A stretch of DNA of 25,769 nucleotides from assembly GCA_049654905.1 (NCBI GenBank), contig JBASIS010000208.1:1-25769 (forward strand), in the 5' to 3' direction. The translations under genes were made by a program, and so were the position numbers. Source of the stretch: M0108 sp049654905. GTDB taxonomy: Bacteria > Pseudomonadota > Gammaproteobacteria > Chromatiales > Chromatiaceae. Within the stretch, counting starts at the first letter, position 1, and the number at the start of each line of letters is the position of its first letter. Below, piece by piece: positions 1-8,344 of this stretch. The notes below the pieces were generated by a model, which made no database searches, was not told where the DNA came from, and saw nothing but the letters and a program-made list of their open reading frames with translations.

Positions 1-2
1 GG

Positions 3-530
3 CCCGGTGTCCTGGCGGAACAGCGGCCGGATCTCGGGCCAGTGCAGGCCCAGGCCCTGACCTTGCTCGACCAGACCCTGGATGTGCTGGTGGCCACCCG
101 CGCCCGCGAGGGCGAGCGCCTGGCCACCCTGGTCCGCGACCGCTGTGAGCGCCTGCTGGATTGCGTCGTCAGCGTCCGGGAGCGCATGCCCCAGGTCATG
201 GAAGAGGTCCGCCGCCGCATCCTCGACCGCCTTGAGGAGGTCCGCGCCGAACTCGACCCCAATCGCCTGGAGCAGGAGCTCGCCCTCCTTGCCCAGCGTC
301 TCGACGTGGACGAGGAGATGGACCGCCTCCAGGCCCATGTCCAGGAGGTGCGCGCCGTGGTCGCCACCGACAAACCCGTCGGCCGCCGCCTCGACTTCCT
401 GATGCAGGAGCTCAACCGCGAGGCTAATACCCTGGGCTCCAAATCCTCCGATCTGGTCGTCACCCGCCTGGCCGTGGACATGAAGGTGCTGATCGAGCAG
501 ATGCGGGAGCAGATCCAAAATCTGGAATGA
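3..530 (+). CDS. yicC: YicC-family endoribonuclease, 3' part (5' end outside window)
   Basis: This is the C-terminal part of a YicC/YloC-family protein, a family with members shown to be endoribonucleases. The reading frame is already open at base 3, so the true start lies left of the window; the GTG at 42 is internal. About 175 residues are visible against roughly 290 for the full family. The diagnostic C-terminal stretch is present: VGRRLDFLMQELNREANTL, then GSKS, then VDMKVLIEQMREQIQNLE at the stop, as in E. coli YicC. The upstream part is Glu/Arg-rich and should be long helix. The neighbour to the right is convergent, so nothing here shows its operon. Family assignment is very secure; the catalytic role is taken from the family. 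Confidence 0.95.
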   Translation, partial: PGVLAEQRPDLGPVQAQALTLLDQTLDVLVATRAREGERLATLVRDRCERLLDCVVSVRERMPQVMEEVRRRILDRLEEVRAELDPNRLEQELALLAQRLDVDEEMDRLQAHVQEVRAVVATDKPVGRRLDFLMQELNREANTLGSKSSDLVVTRLAVDMKVLIEQMREQIQNLE

Positions 531-731
531 AGATTTCGCCCGGTGCAAGCCTTCCCTATCCTTGGTCGCCAACGTTCCACCTAAAGGGATCCGAACCGCG
601 GCGCGGTGGGAGATGCCCCGCCGCGAGCGCGAGACCTGCATCCCCTTAGCCAAAGAGTACCGGGCCGCCCAGGAAGGCTGGGAAGCCGAGAAAGGCCCGG
701 TCCGGGCAGGCCGCTGGCCGCACCCAGGGCC
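531..731. other. Convergent intergenic region with two hairpins
   Basis: This gap separates the yicC stop from the stop of the convergent hybrid kinase. It holds no convincing gene. A GC-rich hairpin can be drawn at 597-625 (597-603 pairing with 619-625, then a bulge and further G-C pairs). A second lies at 660-700 (CCGGGCC with GGCCCGG, enclosing an inner CCCAG/CTGGG stem). Neither has a T tract, so if they stop transcription they are not classical intrinsic terminators. No tRNA fold was found. Confidence 0.4.
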
Positions 732-3700
732 TCAGCCTTTTGGGGCGCTCGGGTCGCTGAGCAGGTCGAACAGGGCCCTTGGGTCCAGGGGCTTGACCAG
801 GTGGCCGTCGAAGCCGGCCTCCCGGGTGCGGCGCTGGTCGTCCTCCTGGCCCCAGCCGGTCAGGGCGACGATGGTCATGTCGCGGCCCCAGGGGTGTTCC
901 CGGATGCGCCGGCAGGTGGCATAGCCGTCCAGCTTGGGCATGCCGATGTCCAGCAGCACCAGGTCCGGCCGGTAGCGCCCCGCCGCCTCGATCGCCTCCA
1001 GGCCATCGTGGGCGATCTCCACCTGGTAGCCCGTGGCGCGCAGCAGCAGGGCCAGGGACTCGACCACATCCCGGTGGTCGTCCACCACCAGGACCCGCCG
1101 CGCGGCCGCCGGCTGTACCGCCGCGGCCGGGGCGGGGGCGGGCTGTGCCGCCGAACCCCCGGGCAGGGTGGGCAGCCGCACCACGAGTTGGGTCCCCTTG
1201 CCGGGGCCCTCGCTGCGGGCCTCGATGCTGCCGCCGTGCATCTCCACCAGGCCGCGGGCCAGGGACAGGCCGATGCCGAGCCCGCCCTGGGCCCGTTCGC
1301 CGGTCGGGCCCAGTTGGGCGAACGTCTCGAACAGGCGCACCAGGTCTTCCGGCGGCACGCCAATGCCCGTGTCGGCCACGGTCACCACCACCTCCGGGCC
1401 GTCCAGTTCGGCGCTCACCCGAATCTGCCCGCCCGGGTTGGTGTACTTGCAGGCGTTGTGGATCAGGTTCAGGAATACCTGGGCCAGGCGCACCGGGTCC
1501 GCGTCCAGGTAGACGGGCACGGGCGGCAGGGTCACGCTGAGGTCGTGCCCGGCGCACTCCACATGGGGGCGCGACGCCTCCAGGGCTTGCTCCAGGACCT
1601 CCGCCAGGGCCACCCGCTCGCGGCGCAACTGCAAGCGCCCGCGGGTGATGCGGCTCACATCCAGCAGGTCGTCCACCAGCCGCACCAGGTGGCGCAACTG
1701 CCGGTCGATCAGGCCATGGACCGCCTGCAAAGTCGGATCGTCCGGGGCCTTGAGCTTGAGGATCTCCACCGCGCTGCGGATCGGCGCCAGTGGGTTGCGC
1801 AACTCGTGGGCCAGGGTGGCGAGGAACTCGTCCTTGCGCCTGTCGGCCTCGCGCAGGGCCTCCTCGGAGTGCTTGAGCCCGGTGATGTCGTGGGCCACCA
1901 GGACCGCGCCCATCTGCTCCCCGTCCACCTCCAGGGCGGAATTGGCGCACATGACCGTGACCGGCGTACCGTCCTTGCGGAAGAACACCGCCTCGTGGTC
2001 GCGCACCGTCTCCCCTGGGCCATAGATGCGGCAGTTGGGGCAGTCCGCGAAGGGGTAAGGACGGCCGTCCGGGTGGTGGTGGTGGATGCAGTCGTGCAGC
2101 ACCCGGCCCATCAGCTCGTCGCGGGTGAAGCCGAACAGCCGCTCGACCTCCGCATTGGCGAAGCTGGTGCACCCCTCCCCGTCGGTGACGAAGATGGCCC
2201 CGGCCGCGCAGGTGGTGATGGCATGGGTGAGGTTCAGTTGCAGGCGCAGCCGTCCCTCGGCCGCCTTGAGCTCGGTGATGTCCTGGGTGGTGCCGAAGCC
2301 ACCCAGCAGATTGCCGTCGGGGTCGAACTCCAGGGCGGCACGCTCCCGCACCCAGGTCACCCGGCCATCGACGAGCAGGCGGTGCTCGACGTCATAGGGC
2401 TCCCCACGCAGGCCGTCCTGCCACTTGCGGTCCACATAGGCGCGGTCATCCGGGTGGATGGTGGCGAGGAAGGTCTCGTAGGTCAGGGGCGTGCCCTGGG
2501 GGATGCCGAAGATGCGGTGGTTCTCCGCCGACCAGGTCAGCTCGTTGCGGCGCACGTCCAGGCGCCAACTGCCGATGCGCCCCACTGCCTGGGCGCGGTT
2601 GAGGTCCGCCTGGCTGTCGCGCAGGGCCGCCTCGGCCAGTTTGCGGTCGGTGATGTCCTCACCGGACATAATGATGCCGCCGATGGCCCCGGCCTCGTCC
2701 GTCCAGGGTTGCACCGCCCAGCGCAGCCAGTGGCGACTGCCGTCGGCCTGGGTCCAGAGGTCATCGTCGTTCTTGAGGAAGGCCCCCCCCAGGGCCTCGC
2801 GGTGGACGCGCTTCCACGCCTCGGGCAGGTCGGGGTTGATGTCGTAGTGGTTCACGCCCACCAGATCGGCCCGGCCGCGGCCGTAGTCGGCGACCCAGCG
2901 GCGGCTGGCGGCGATGTAATCCATGCGCCGATCGCACATGGCGATAGACACCGGGGCCTGCTCGACCAGGGCGCGCAGTTGCTCTTGGCTCTTGCGCAGG
3001 GCCTCCAGGGTCTGGCGCCGTTCGGTGATGTCGAGGCTGAGCCCGCTGATGCGTACCGCTCGCCCGGTCTCATCGCGGAGGGCCCGACCGCGCACCGCCA
3101 GCCATCGGGTGCCGCGCTGCGGGTGCTCGATGCGGTATTCCAGATTGAGGTCCCCCCCGGCGGCTCCGGCCTGCCACCAGGCGGCACTCACCCAACCGAC
3201 ATCCTCGGGGTGGACCGCCTGCAGCCATTGGGCCAGGTCCTCGGTGCCCGGCGTCACGCCCCAGATGGCATAACATTCCGCCGCGCAGGAGGCCCGCCCG
3301 GTGGCCAGGTCCCAGTCCCAGTACCCGGCCTGGGCCGCCTCCAGGGCCAGCTCCAGGCGCTCCCGGCCGTCGCGCAGCTCGGCCTCGGCGGTCAAACGCG
3401 CCGTGATGTCGCGCAGGATGACGGTGAAGACCGTATCGCCGGCGACCTCGATCTGGGAGATGGACGCCTCGCAGGGGAATTCCTCTCCGTCGGCGCGCAG
3501 CCCCCACAGGGTCCCCAGGGTCCCCAGGGTACCCATGCGCCGCGGGGTGGTGGCGGACTGGGCGAAGTGCCGCACATGGCCCGCGTGGACCTCGCGGAAA
3601 CGCTCGGGGATCAGCGCCGCCAGGGGCTGGCCCAGGGCCTGTGGGGCGCCGAGCCGGAATATCTCCTCGGCGGCGGCGTTGAACACGCGGATACGTTGCT

Positions 3701-5039
3701 CCGCGTCCACCGCAATGATGGCGTCCATGGCCGAGCCGACGATCCCGGCCAGGCGTTGCTCGCTGGCGTACAGGGCGTGCTCGGCCTGCCTGCGCGCGGT
3801 GACGTCCTGGGACAGGCCCAGCAGCCGCGCGGGGCGGCCCTGGTCGTCGCGCTCCACCCGGCCGCGCTCGAACAGCCAGACCACCTTGCCGTCCGGGTCT
3901 ATGACCCGGAACTCGCTCTCGTAGCGCCCGTCCTCGCGCTCGATGGCCTCCTGCACATCGGCCACGAAGCGCCAGCGGTCCTGGGGGTGGACCACTTCGC
4001 ACACCGCCTCGAAGGTGCTCGTGGCCTGCTCCGGCGTCGCCTCCAGGGCGGGGGTGGTGGAGACGTGGCGGCGCACCTCGTTGCGCCGGATGTCCCACTC
4101 GAAGGAAATCGCATAGGCGGCGTCGAGGGCCAGGCGCAGCCGCTGTTCGCTGTCGCGTAGCGCCGCCTCGACGCGCTTGCGTTCGGTGATGTCGATGAAG
4201 GCGGCCACCGCCCCGCGGGGCCGGCCCTGGTCGTCCCGCAAGGGGGTGGCATGGCCGAAGGCAGGGCGCACGCTGCCGTCGGACAACACGATCTCCTCCT
4301 CGAAGTCGCGCACCTCGATGCCGCGGGCCGCCTGCTGTACTGGCAGTTCGTCGCCCTCGATCACGCGCCCCTTGTGGCGAACGCTGAAGTGGTTCGGCCG
4401 CTCCCCTTCGGCGGCGGTGAGCGAGGCCTCCGCCCCCTGGGGAAGGTGCAACCACTGGTAGGCGGTGCGGTTGCCGGTGATGTTCCGGCACTCGGGGTCG
4501 TGGGCGATCCAGACCGCCGCCGGCACCGCCTGCAAGACCGCCTCCAACTCCGCCGCGCGCCGCTCGGCCTGGCGGCGGGCCTGGTCCAGGGCCTCCTCCA
4601 CCCGTTTGCGCTCGGTGATGTCCAGCGCCTGGGCAAGAATGGACGACAGCCGGCCCTGGCCGTCGTAGATGGCGGAGTTGTACCACTCGCAGTGCAGGAT
4701 GGTGCCGTCTTTGCGGTAGTTGCGATTGACGTGCTGGTTGCGCGGGCGTTGGCCGGCCAACATGTCCGCCATCAGCCGGCGGGTGCCCTCCACGTCTTCC
4801 TCGTGGACCCAGGGCAGTTCGGCGACGGCCAGGCCCAACACCTCGGTGGCGGTCCAGCCGAACAGGCGCCCGGCGGCCTCCGACCAGCGGACGATGCGGA
4901 ACTCGCGGTCGAACTCGACCACCGCCAGCGGCGAGTTGTCCAGATGGGCCGCCAGACGCTGGTTGGCCTCGGCCAGGGCCTGAGCGGGCCCCGGGCGCTT
5001 GGGCTCGGAGATGTCCTCCGCTGCGTACCGATCATTCAT
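732..5039 (-). CDS. Hybrid sensor histidine kinase with eight PAS domains and C-terminal receiver
   Basis: A 1435-residue signalling kinase. I chose the ATG at 5039 because GGGGGGT lies just upstream on this strand; the frame opens 26 codons earlier, but that extension is Pro/Arg/Gly-rich and unconvincing. Eight PAS-like modules in series end in DIT/DVT linkers at about residues 140, 283, 412, 544, 670, 795, 920 and 1051. The kinase core follows: H-box LAHELRNP with the phospho-acceptor His at about 1078, N-box NLIHNACKYT near 1191, DTGIGVPP near 1223, and GGLGIGLSLARG near 1252. After an Ala/Pro linker comes a CheY-like receiver (about 1315-1428) with the acidic pair at 1320-1321, phospho-acceptor Asp 1364 (LLDIGMPKLDG), Thr 1394 and Lys 1416. 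No membrane segment is visible, so it is probably cytoplasmic. No separate response regulator is next to it. The ligand and output are unknown. Confidence 0.93.
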   Translation of the reverse strand: MNDRYAAEDISEPKRPGPAQALAEANQRLAAHLDNSPLAVVEFDREFRIVRWSEAAGRLFGWTATEVLGLAVAELPWVHEEDVEGTRRLMADMLAGQRPRNQHVNRNYRKDGTILHCEWYNSAIYDGQGRLSSILAQALDITERKRVEEALDQARRQAERRAAELEAVLQAVPAAVWIAHDPECRNITGNRTAYQWLHLPQGAEASLTAAEGERPNHFSVRHKGRVIEGDELPVQQAARGIEVRDFEEEIVLSDGSVRPAFGHATPLRDDQGRPRGAVAAFIDITERKRVEAALRDSEQRLRLALDAAYAISFEWDIRRNEVRRHVSTTPALEATPEQATSTFEAVCEVVHPQDRWRFVADVQEAIEREDGRYESEFRVIDPDGKVVWLFERGRVERDDQGRPARLLGLSQDVTARRQAEHALYASEQRLAGIVGSAMDAIIAVDAEQRIRVFNAAAEEIFRLGAPQALGQPLAALIPERFREVHAGHVRHFAQSATTPRRMGTLGTLGTLWGLRADGEEFPCEASISQIEVAGDTVFTVILRDITARLTAEAELRDGRERLELALEAAQAGYWDWDLATGRASCAAECYAIWGVTPGTEDLAQWLQAVHPEDVGWVSAAWWQAGAAGGDLNLEYRIEHPQRGTRWLAVRGRALRDETGRAVRISGLSLDITERRQTLEALRKSQEQLRALVEQAPVSIAMCDRRMDYIAASRRWVADYGRGRADLVGVNHYDINPDLPEAWKRVHREALGGAFLKNDDDLWTQADGSRHWLRWAVQPWTDEAGAIGGIIMSGEDITDRKLAEAALRDSQADLNRAQAVGRIGSWRLDVRRNELTWSAENHRIFGIPQGTPLTYETFLATIHPDDRAYVDRKWQDGLRGEPYDVEHRLLVDGRVTWVRERAALEFDPDGNLLGGFGTTQDITELKAAEGRLRLQLNLTHAITTCAAGAIFVTDGEGCTSFANAEVERLFGFTRDELMGRVLHDCIHHHHPDGRPYPFADCPNCRIYGPGETVRDHEAVFFRKDGTPVTVMCANSALEVDGEQMGAVLVAHDITGLKHSEEALREADRRKDEFLATLAHELRNPLAPIRSAVEILKLKAPDDPTLQAVHGLIDRQLRHLVRLVDDLLDVSRITRGRLQLRRERVALAEVLEQALEASRPHVECAGHDLSVTLPPVPVYLDADPVRLAQVFLNLIHNACKYTNPGGQIRVSAELDGPEVVVTVADTGIGVPPEDLVRLFETFAQLGPTGERAQGGLGIGLSLARGLVEMHGGSIEARSEGPGKGTQLVVRLPTLPGGSAAQPAPAPAAAVQPAAARRVLVVDDHRDVVESLALLLRATGYQVEIAHDGLEAIEAAGRYRPDLVLLDIGMPKLDGYATCRRIREHPWGRDMTIVALTGWGQEDDQRRTREAGFDGHLVKPLDPRALFDLLSDPSAPKG
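3507..3533 (-). repeat. Three tandem 9-bp units inside the fourth PAS domain
   Basis: On the + strand the 9-mer CAGGGTCCC occurs twice in tandem, followed by CAGGGTACC. In the kinase frame this encodes Gly-Thr-Leu three times (residues 503-511). Because the unit is a multiple of three, changes in copy number would alter the protein by three residues without breaking the frame. Confidence 0.9.
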
Positions 5040-5357
5040 GTCAACCCGCACCCCCCAAGTTCTGCCGGGCCCCCTATGCCGCCCCGGCGGCGCCGTAGGG
5101 CCACGGGTCTGGAACACCCCAAGGCACCTCGGCCCAAATTTGAAGGGGCATTATGCAACAGCCTCACAAAGCTTGCCCATCAAGAGCTTAGGGGCTGGGG
5201 TCGGACCCCGACCCCAGCCCCGACGGCGGCGCTTCCAGCGGCCTGCCCCGCAGAATTGCGGAGTCGGATACGAACAACTCCTGAGAGGCTGTGAAAAAAC
5301 CTCTCGGCCGAGGAGGTCGGCAGTGGAGCCCAGGTATCAGGGCCCCACTGAAATACG
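5040..5357. other. Non-coding gap between the divergent kinase and integrase remnant
   Basis: About 318 bases without a supportable gene. It holds a strong hairpin at 5191-5221 and a weaker one at 5283-5305. ATTATGCAACAGCCTC (5151-5166) and GAGGCTGTGAAAAAAC (5285-5300) share GAGGCTGT in opposite orientation, facing away from each other; this could be leftover insertion-sequence ends, but no transposase is present. TTTGAAGGGGC occurs here at about 5140 and again inside the integrase remnant at about 5418. No convincing promoter for the kinase was found. Confidence 0.4.
5191..5221. repeat. Perfect 14-bp inverted repeat (hairpin)
   Basis: GGGGCTGGGGTCGG at 5191-5204 is followed by a 3-base loop (ACC) and its exact reverse complement at 5208-5221. 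The stem is 14 bp and almost entirely G-C. It lacks a T tract on either side. It could be a repeat-family hairpin, an attenuator-like structure upstream of the kinase, or a remnant of a mobile element. Confidence 0.8.
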
Positions 5358-5800
5358 ATGGTGATCCTAGCGATGGCGGACGAACCTCAAGGCACCCTGT
5401 TTGGCGACGCTCCTGATTTTGAAGGGGCGACCCTACCGGCCAAGGTCCCGGCACTCGGCTACCTGGCGGCCCTGGCCCGGCGAGCCATACCGGAGACGAT
5501 GCGCCCCTGGTACTTTCGCCGGGTCGAAGGCTTCCTGGAGGCGCGGCGTCCGGGCCCCCCAGCCGCGGAGCTGCCGGTCGGTCCAGGGTTTGCCCACGCG
5601 GCCGGGGAGGTTCCGCTGCTGAAGACCCTGGTCCGGACCATCCGGGCGATTCAGTACTCGATCCGCACCGAGCAGGCGTATGTGGATTGGTGCCGCCGGT
5701 TTCTGGCCTTCCGCGGCGATGCGCCGACGGCGCGTCTGGGGGTGGAGGAGGGCAGCGCCTCCTGACCCACCTGGCGGTGGACCGGTCGGTCGCCGCCAAG
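5358..5800 (+). pseudogene. Truncated, frameshifted tyrosine recombinase (integron-type integrase) remnant
   Basis: The frame from ATG 5358 (or ATG 5373, MADEPQG) gives about 130 residues and stops at 5765. The part around residues 100-120, IQYSIRTEQAYVDWCRRFLA, is the N-terminal SAM-like core-binding segment typical of integron/XerC-type tyrosine recombinases. Just before the stop, the recombinase similarity switches to the next frame: LLTHLAVDRSVAA at about 5757-5797 matches the next part of the same domain (family form LTHLAVERNVAASTQNQALNAL). A one-base indel near 5750 therefore broke the gene. After about 5800 all similarity ends, so the whole catalytic domain (the Arg, His and Tyr residues) is missing. 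It is non-functional. The truncation lies about 150 bases before hsdM and probably marks where the defence operon was inserted. Confidence 0.8.
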
Positions 5801-5807
5801 CTCATTC

Positions 5808-5836
5808 TTTACAAACCGGCGTCGCTTACCTACCCT
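5808..5836 (+). promoter_or_regulatory. Possible weak promoter upstream of hsdM
   Basis: TTTACA at 5808-5813 (5 of 6 to the -35 consensus) is followed by 17 bases and TACCCT at 5831-5836 (3 of 6 to the -10 consensus). The position, about 110 bases before the hsdM start, is reasonable, but the -10 is poor. This is only a candidate. Confidence 0.22.
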
Positions 5837-5947
5837 CCCACCATCCTAACCCATCGACCCTCGCGTGATGGCGGGTGGCGATTACCCCCCAAGCCGGGGT
5901 CCCCAGGTCGAAAGCATCGGCCTTGCCATAGACACAAGAAACCCGCC

Positions 5948-8344
5948 ATGGCCCTGAAGAAATCCGAGCTTTACGCCTCCCTCTGGTCCAGTTGCGACGA
6001 ACTGCGCGGCGGCATGGACGCCAGCCAGTACAAGGACTATGTCCTGGTCCTGCTCTTCGTCAAATACGTCAGCGATAAATACGCTGGCCACCCCTACGCC
6101 CCCATCATCATCCCCCCGGGCGCCAGCTTCCGGGACATGGTTGCCCTCAAGGGCCGGCCCGACATCGGCGATCAGATCAACAAAAAGATCCTCGCCCCCC
6201 TGGCGGAGGCCAACCGCCTGTCCGACATGCCGGACTTCAACGATCCGGCCAAGCTCGGCGGCGGCAAAGAGATGGTCGAGCGGCTCACCAACCTCATCGC
6301 CATCTTCGAGAACAAGGCGCTGGATTTCTCCCGGAACCGTTCCGAAGGCGACGACATCATTGGCGATGCCTACGAATATCTCATGCGCCACTTCGCCGTG
6401 GACAGCGGCAAGAGCAAGGGCCAGTTTCTGACCCCCGCCGAAGCCAGCCGGGTCGTCGCCAAGGTCACGGGTATCGGCCAGGCCATCACCAGCGCCGACA
6501 CCACCGTCCACGACCCGACCTGCGGCTCCGCCTCCCTGCTGCTCAAGGTCGCCGACGAGGCGCGCACCCCGGTCACCCTCTACGGTCAGGAAAAAGACGC
6601 CGCCACCACCGTCCTGGCGCGCATGAACATGATCCTGCACGACAACCCCACCGCCCTCATCGTGCAAGGCAACACCCTCACCGATCCCAAGTTCCGCGAC
6701 GGCGGCGGTCTCAAGCGCTTCGACTACATCGTCGCCAATTTCCCCTTCAGCGACAAACGCTGGAGTACCGGCCTCGATCCCCTCCACGACCCCTTCGAGC
6801 GCTTCCAGTCCTTCGGCGTCCCCCCGGCCAAGCAGGGCGATTACGCCTACCTGCTTCACATCGTCCGCGCCCTCAAGAGCACCGGCACCGCCGCCGTCAT
6901 CCTGCCCCACGGCGTCCTCTTTCGGGGCAACGCCGAGGCCGAGATCCGCCGCAACCTGGTGCGCCGTGGCTACTTCAAGGGCATCATCGGGCTGCCGCCC
7001 AACCTCTTCTATGGCACTGGTATTCCCGCCGCCATCCTGGTCATTGACAAGCGCGAGGCCCAAGGCCGCCAGTCCATCTTCATGATCGACGCCAGCGCCG
7101 GCTATATAAAGGACGGCCCCAAAAACCGCCTGCGCGCCCGTGACATCCACCAGATCGTCGATGTCTTCACCCGTCAGCGCGATGTCCCCGGCTATGCCCG
7201 GGCGGTCAGCGTCGCGGAAATCGAGCGCAACGACTACAACCTCAACCTGCCGCGCTACATCGACAGCCAGGCCGTCGAGGACCGCCAGGACCTCGCCGCC
7301 CACCTCCAGGGCGGCATCCCCGCCGCCGACATCGACGCCCTGGCGCCCTACTGGGCCGTCTGCCCCCAGCTCAAGGCGACGCTCTTCACCCCCAACCGCC
7401 CCGGCTACCTGGACTTAGCCGTGGCCAAGACCGCCATCCAGTCGGCCATCTTCGATCATCCCGAATTCATCGCCTTCAGCACCGGCCTCAATGCCCATTT
7501 CGCCGCCTGGCGCGCGCTTAACGTCCCCCGGCTCCAGGCCCTGGCCAGCGGTTGCCACCCGAAGGAAATCATCATCTGGCTGTCCGAGGGCCTGCTCGCC
7601 CACTATCAGGGCCAGCCCCTCATCGATCCCTATGCCGTCTATCAGCACCTGATGGACTACTGGACCGCGACGCTGCAGGACGACGCCTATCTCATTGCCG
7701 CCGACGGCTGGCGGGCCGAGACCAGTCGCATCATCGAGACCGCCAAAACGGGCAAGCCCCGCGACAAGGGCTGGACCTGCGACCTCATTCCCAAGGCCCT
7801 GATCGTCGCCCGCTACTTCGCTCAGGAGCAGGCCATGCTGGACCAAATCGCCGCCGACTTGGAAGTCTATAGCGCCCGCCTGACCGAACTGGAGGAGGAG
7901 CAGGTTGGCGAGGAAGGGGCCTTCGCCGAACTGGACCGGGTGAACAAGGCCAGCGTCAGCGCCCGCCTCAAAGAGATCCAGGGCGATCCCGAGGCCAGGG
8001 ACGAGGCCGCCGTGCTGGTCGACTGGCTCAAGCTCAACGGCGAGGAGACCGCGCGCAAGAAGCTTCTCAGGGAGGGCGAGACCGCCCTTGATGCCCTGGC
8101 CTACGCCCGCTATCCGACCCTCACCGAGGCCGAGATCAAGACGCTGGTGGTGGAGGACAAATGGCTCGCCACCCTGGCCGCCGCCATCCATGGGGAGATG
8201 GATCGGGTGAGTCAGCAGCTCACCCGGCGGGTGAAGGAACTGGCCGAGCGCTACGAGACCCCGATGTTGCAAATGACCGGCCGGGTGGGGGAACTGGAGG
8301 CAAGGGTGAACGGGCACCTGGAGCGGATGGGGTTTGTGCTATGA
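5948..8344 (+). CDS. hsdM: Type I restriction-modification DNA methyltransferase subunit HsdM
   Basis: A 798-residue N6-adenine methyltransferase subunit. Start ATG 5948 gives MALKKSELYASLW, the normal beginning of this subfamily; the in-frame region upstream comes from the integrase remnant. The N-terminal helical domain (about 1-150) is followed by the Rossmann methylase. The SAM-binding motif I is DPTCGSASLLLK (189-200), and the catalytic motif IV is NFPF (264-267), the usual HsdM variant of N/D-PP-F/Y. GSAS replaces the more common GSGS in motif I. It is longer than classical HsdM (about 500-530) through a C-terminal extension (roughly 480-798) rich in charged helix, seen in other members of this type. 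The stop overlaps the next start (ATGA), implying coupled translation. It should methylate target DNA as a complex with HsdS and supply the M part of the restriction complex. Confidence 0.95.
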   Translation: MALKKSELYASLWSSCDELRGGMDASQYKDYVLVLLFVKYVSDKYAGHPYAPIIIPPGASFRDMVALKGRPDIGDQINKKILAPLAEANRLSDMPDFNDPAKLGGGKEMVERLTNLIAIFENKALDFSRNRSEGDDIIGDAYEYLMRHFAVDSGKSKGQFLTPAEASRVVAKVTGIGQAITSADTTVHDPTCGSASLLLKVADEARTPVTLYGQEKDAATTVLARMNMILHDNPTALIVQGNTLTDPKFRDGGGLKRFDYIVANFPFSDKRWSTGLDPLHDPFERFQSFGVPPAKQGDYAYLLHIVRALKSTGTAAVILPHGVLFRGNAEAEIRRNLVRRGYFKGIIGLPPNLFYGTGIPAAILVIDKREAQGRQSIFMIDASAGYIKDGPKNRLRARDIHQIVDVFTRQRDVPGYARAVSVAEIERNDYNLNLPRYIDSQAVEDRQDLAAHLQGGIPAADIDALAPYWAVCPQLKATLFTPNRPGYLDLAVAKTAIQSAIFDHPEFIAFSTGLNAHFAAWRALNVPRLQALASGCHPKEIIIWLSEGLLAHYQGQPLIDPYAVYQHLMDYWTATLQDDAYLIAADGWRAETSRIIETAKTGKPRDKGWTCDLIPKALIVARYFAQEQAMLDQIAADLEVYSARLTELEEEQVGEEGAFAELDRVNKASVSARLKEIQGDPEARDEAAVLVDWLKLNGEETARKKLLREGETALDALAYARYPTLTEAEIKTLVVEDKWLATLAAAIHGEMDRVSQQLTRRVKELAERYETPMLQMTGRVGELEARVNGHLERMGFVL

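Noticed and set aside
606..4160. Very long open frame on the + strand opposite the hybrid kinase
   Set aside because: It is antisense to a gene with complete kinase and PAS motifs. Its His/Gln/Gly/Ala/Val-rich translation shows no domain; long antisense frames are common in high-GC genes.
5040..5117. N-terminal extension of the hybrid kinase to 5117
   Set aside because: The extra 26 residues are Pro/Arg/Gly-rich and unlike a PAS kinase start; a strong G-rich ribosome-binding site precedes the internal ATG at 5039.
5882..7303. Long - strand frame opposite hsdM
   Set aside because: Antisense to conserved HsdM motifs, with a repetitive Gly/Asp/Val/Ala composition typical of a shadow frame.
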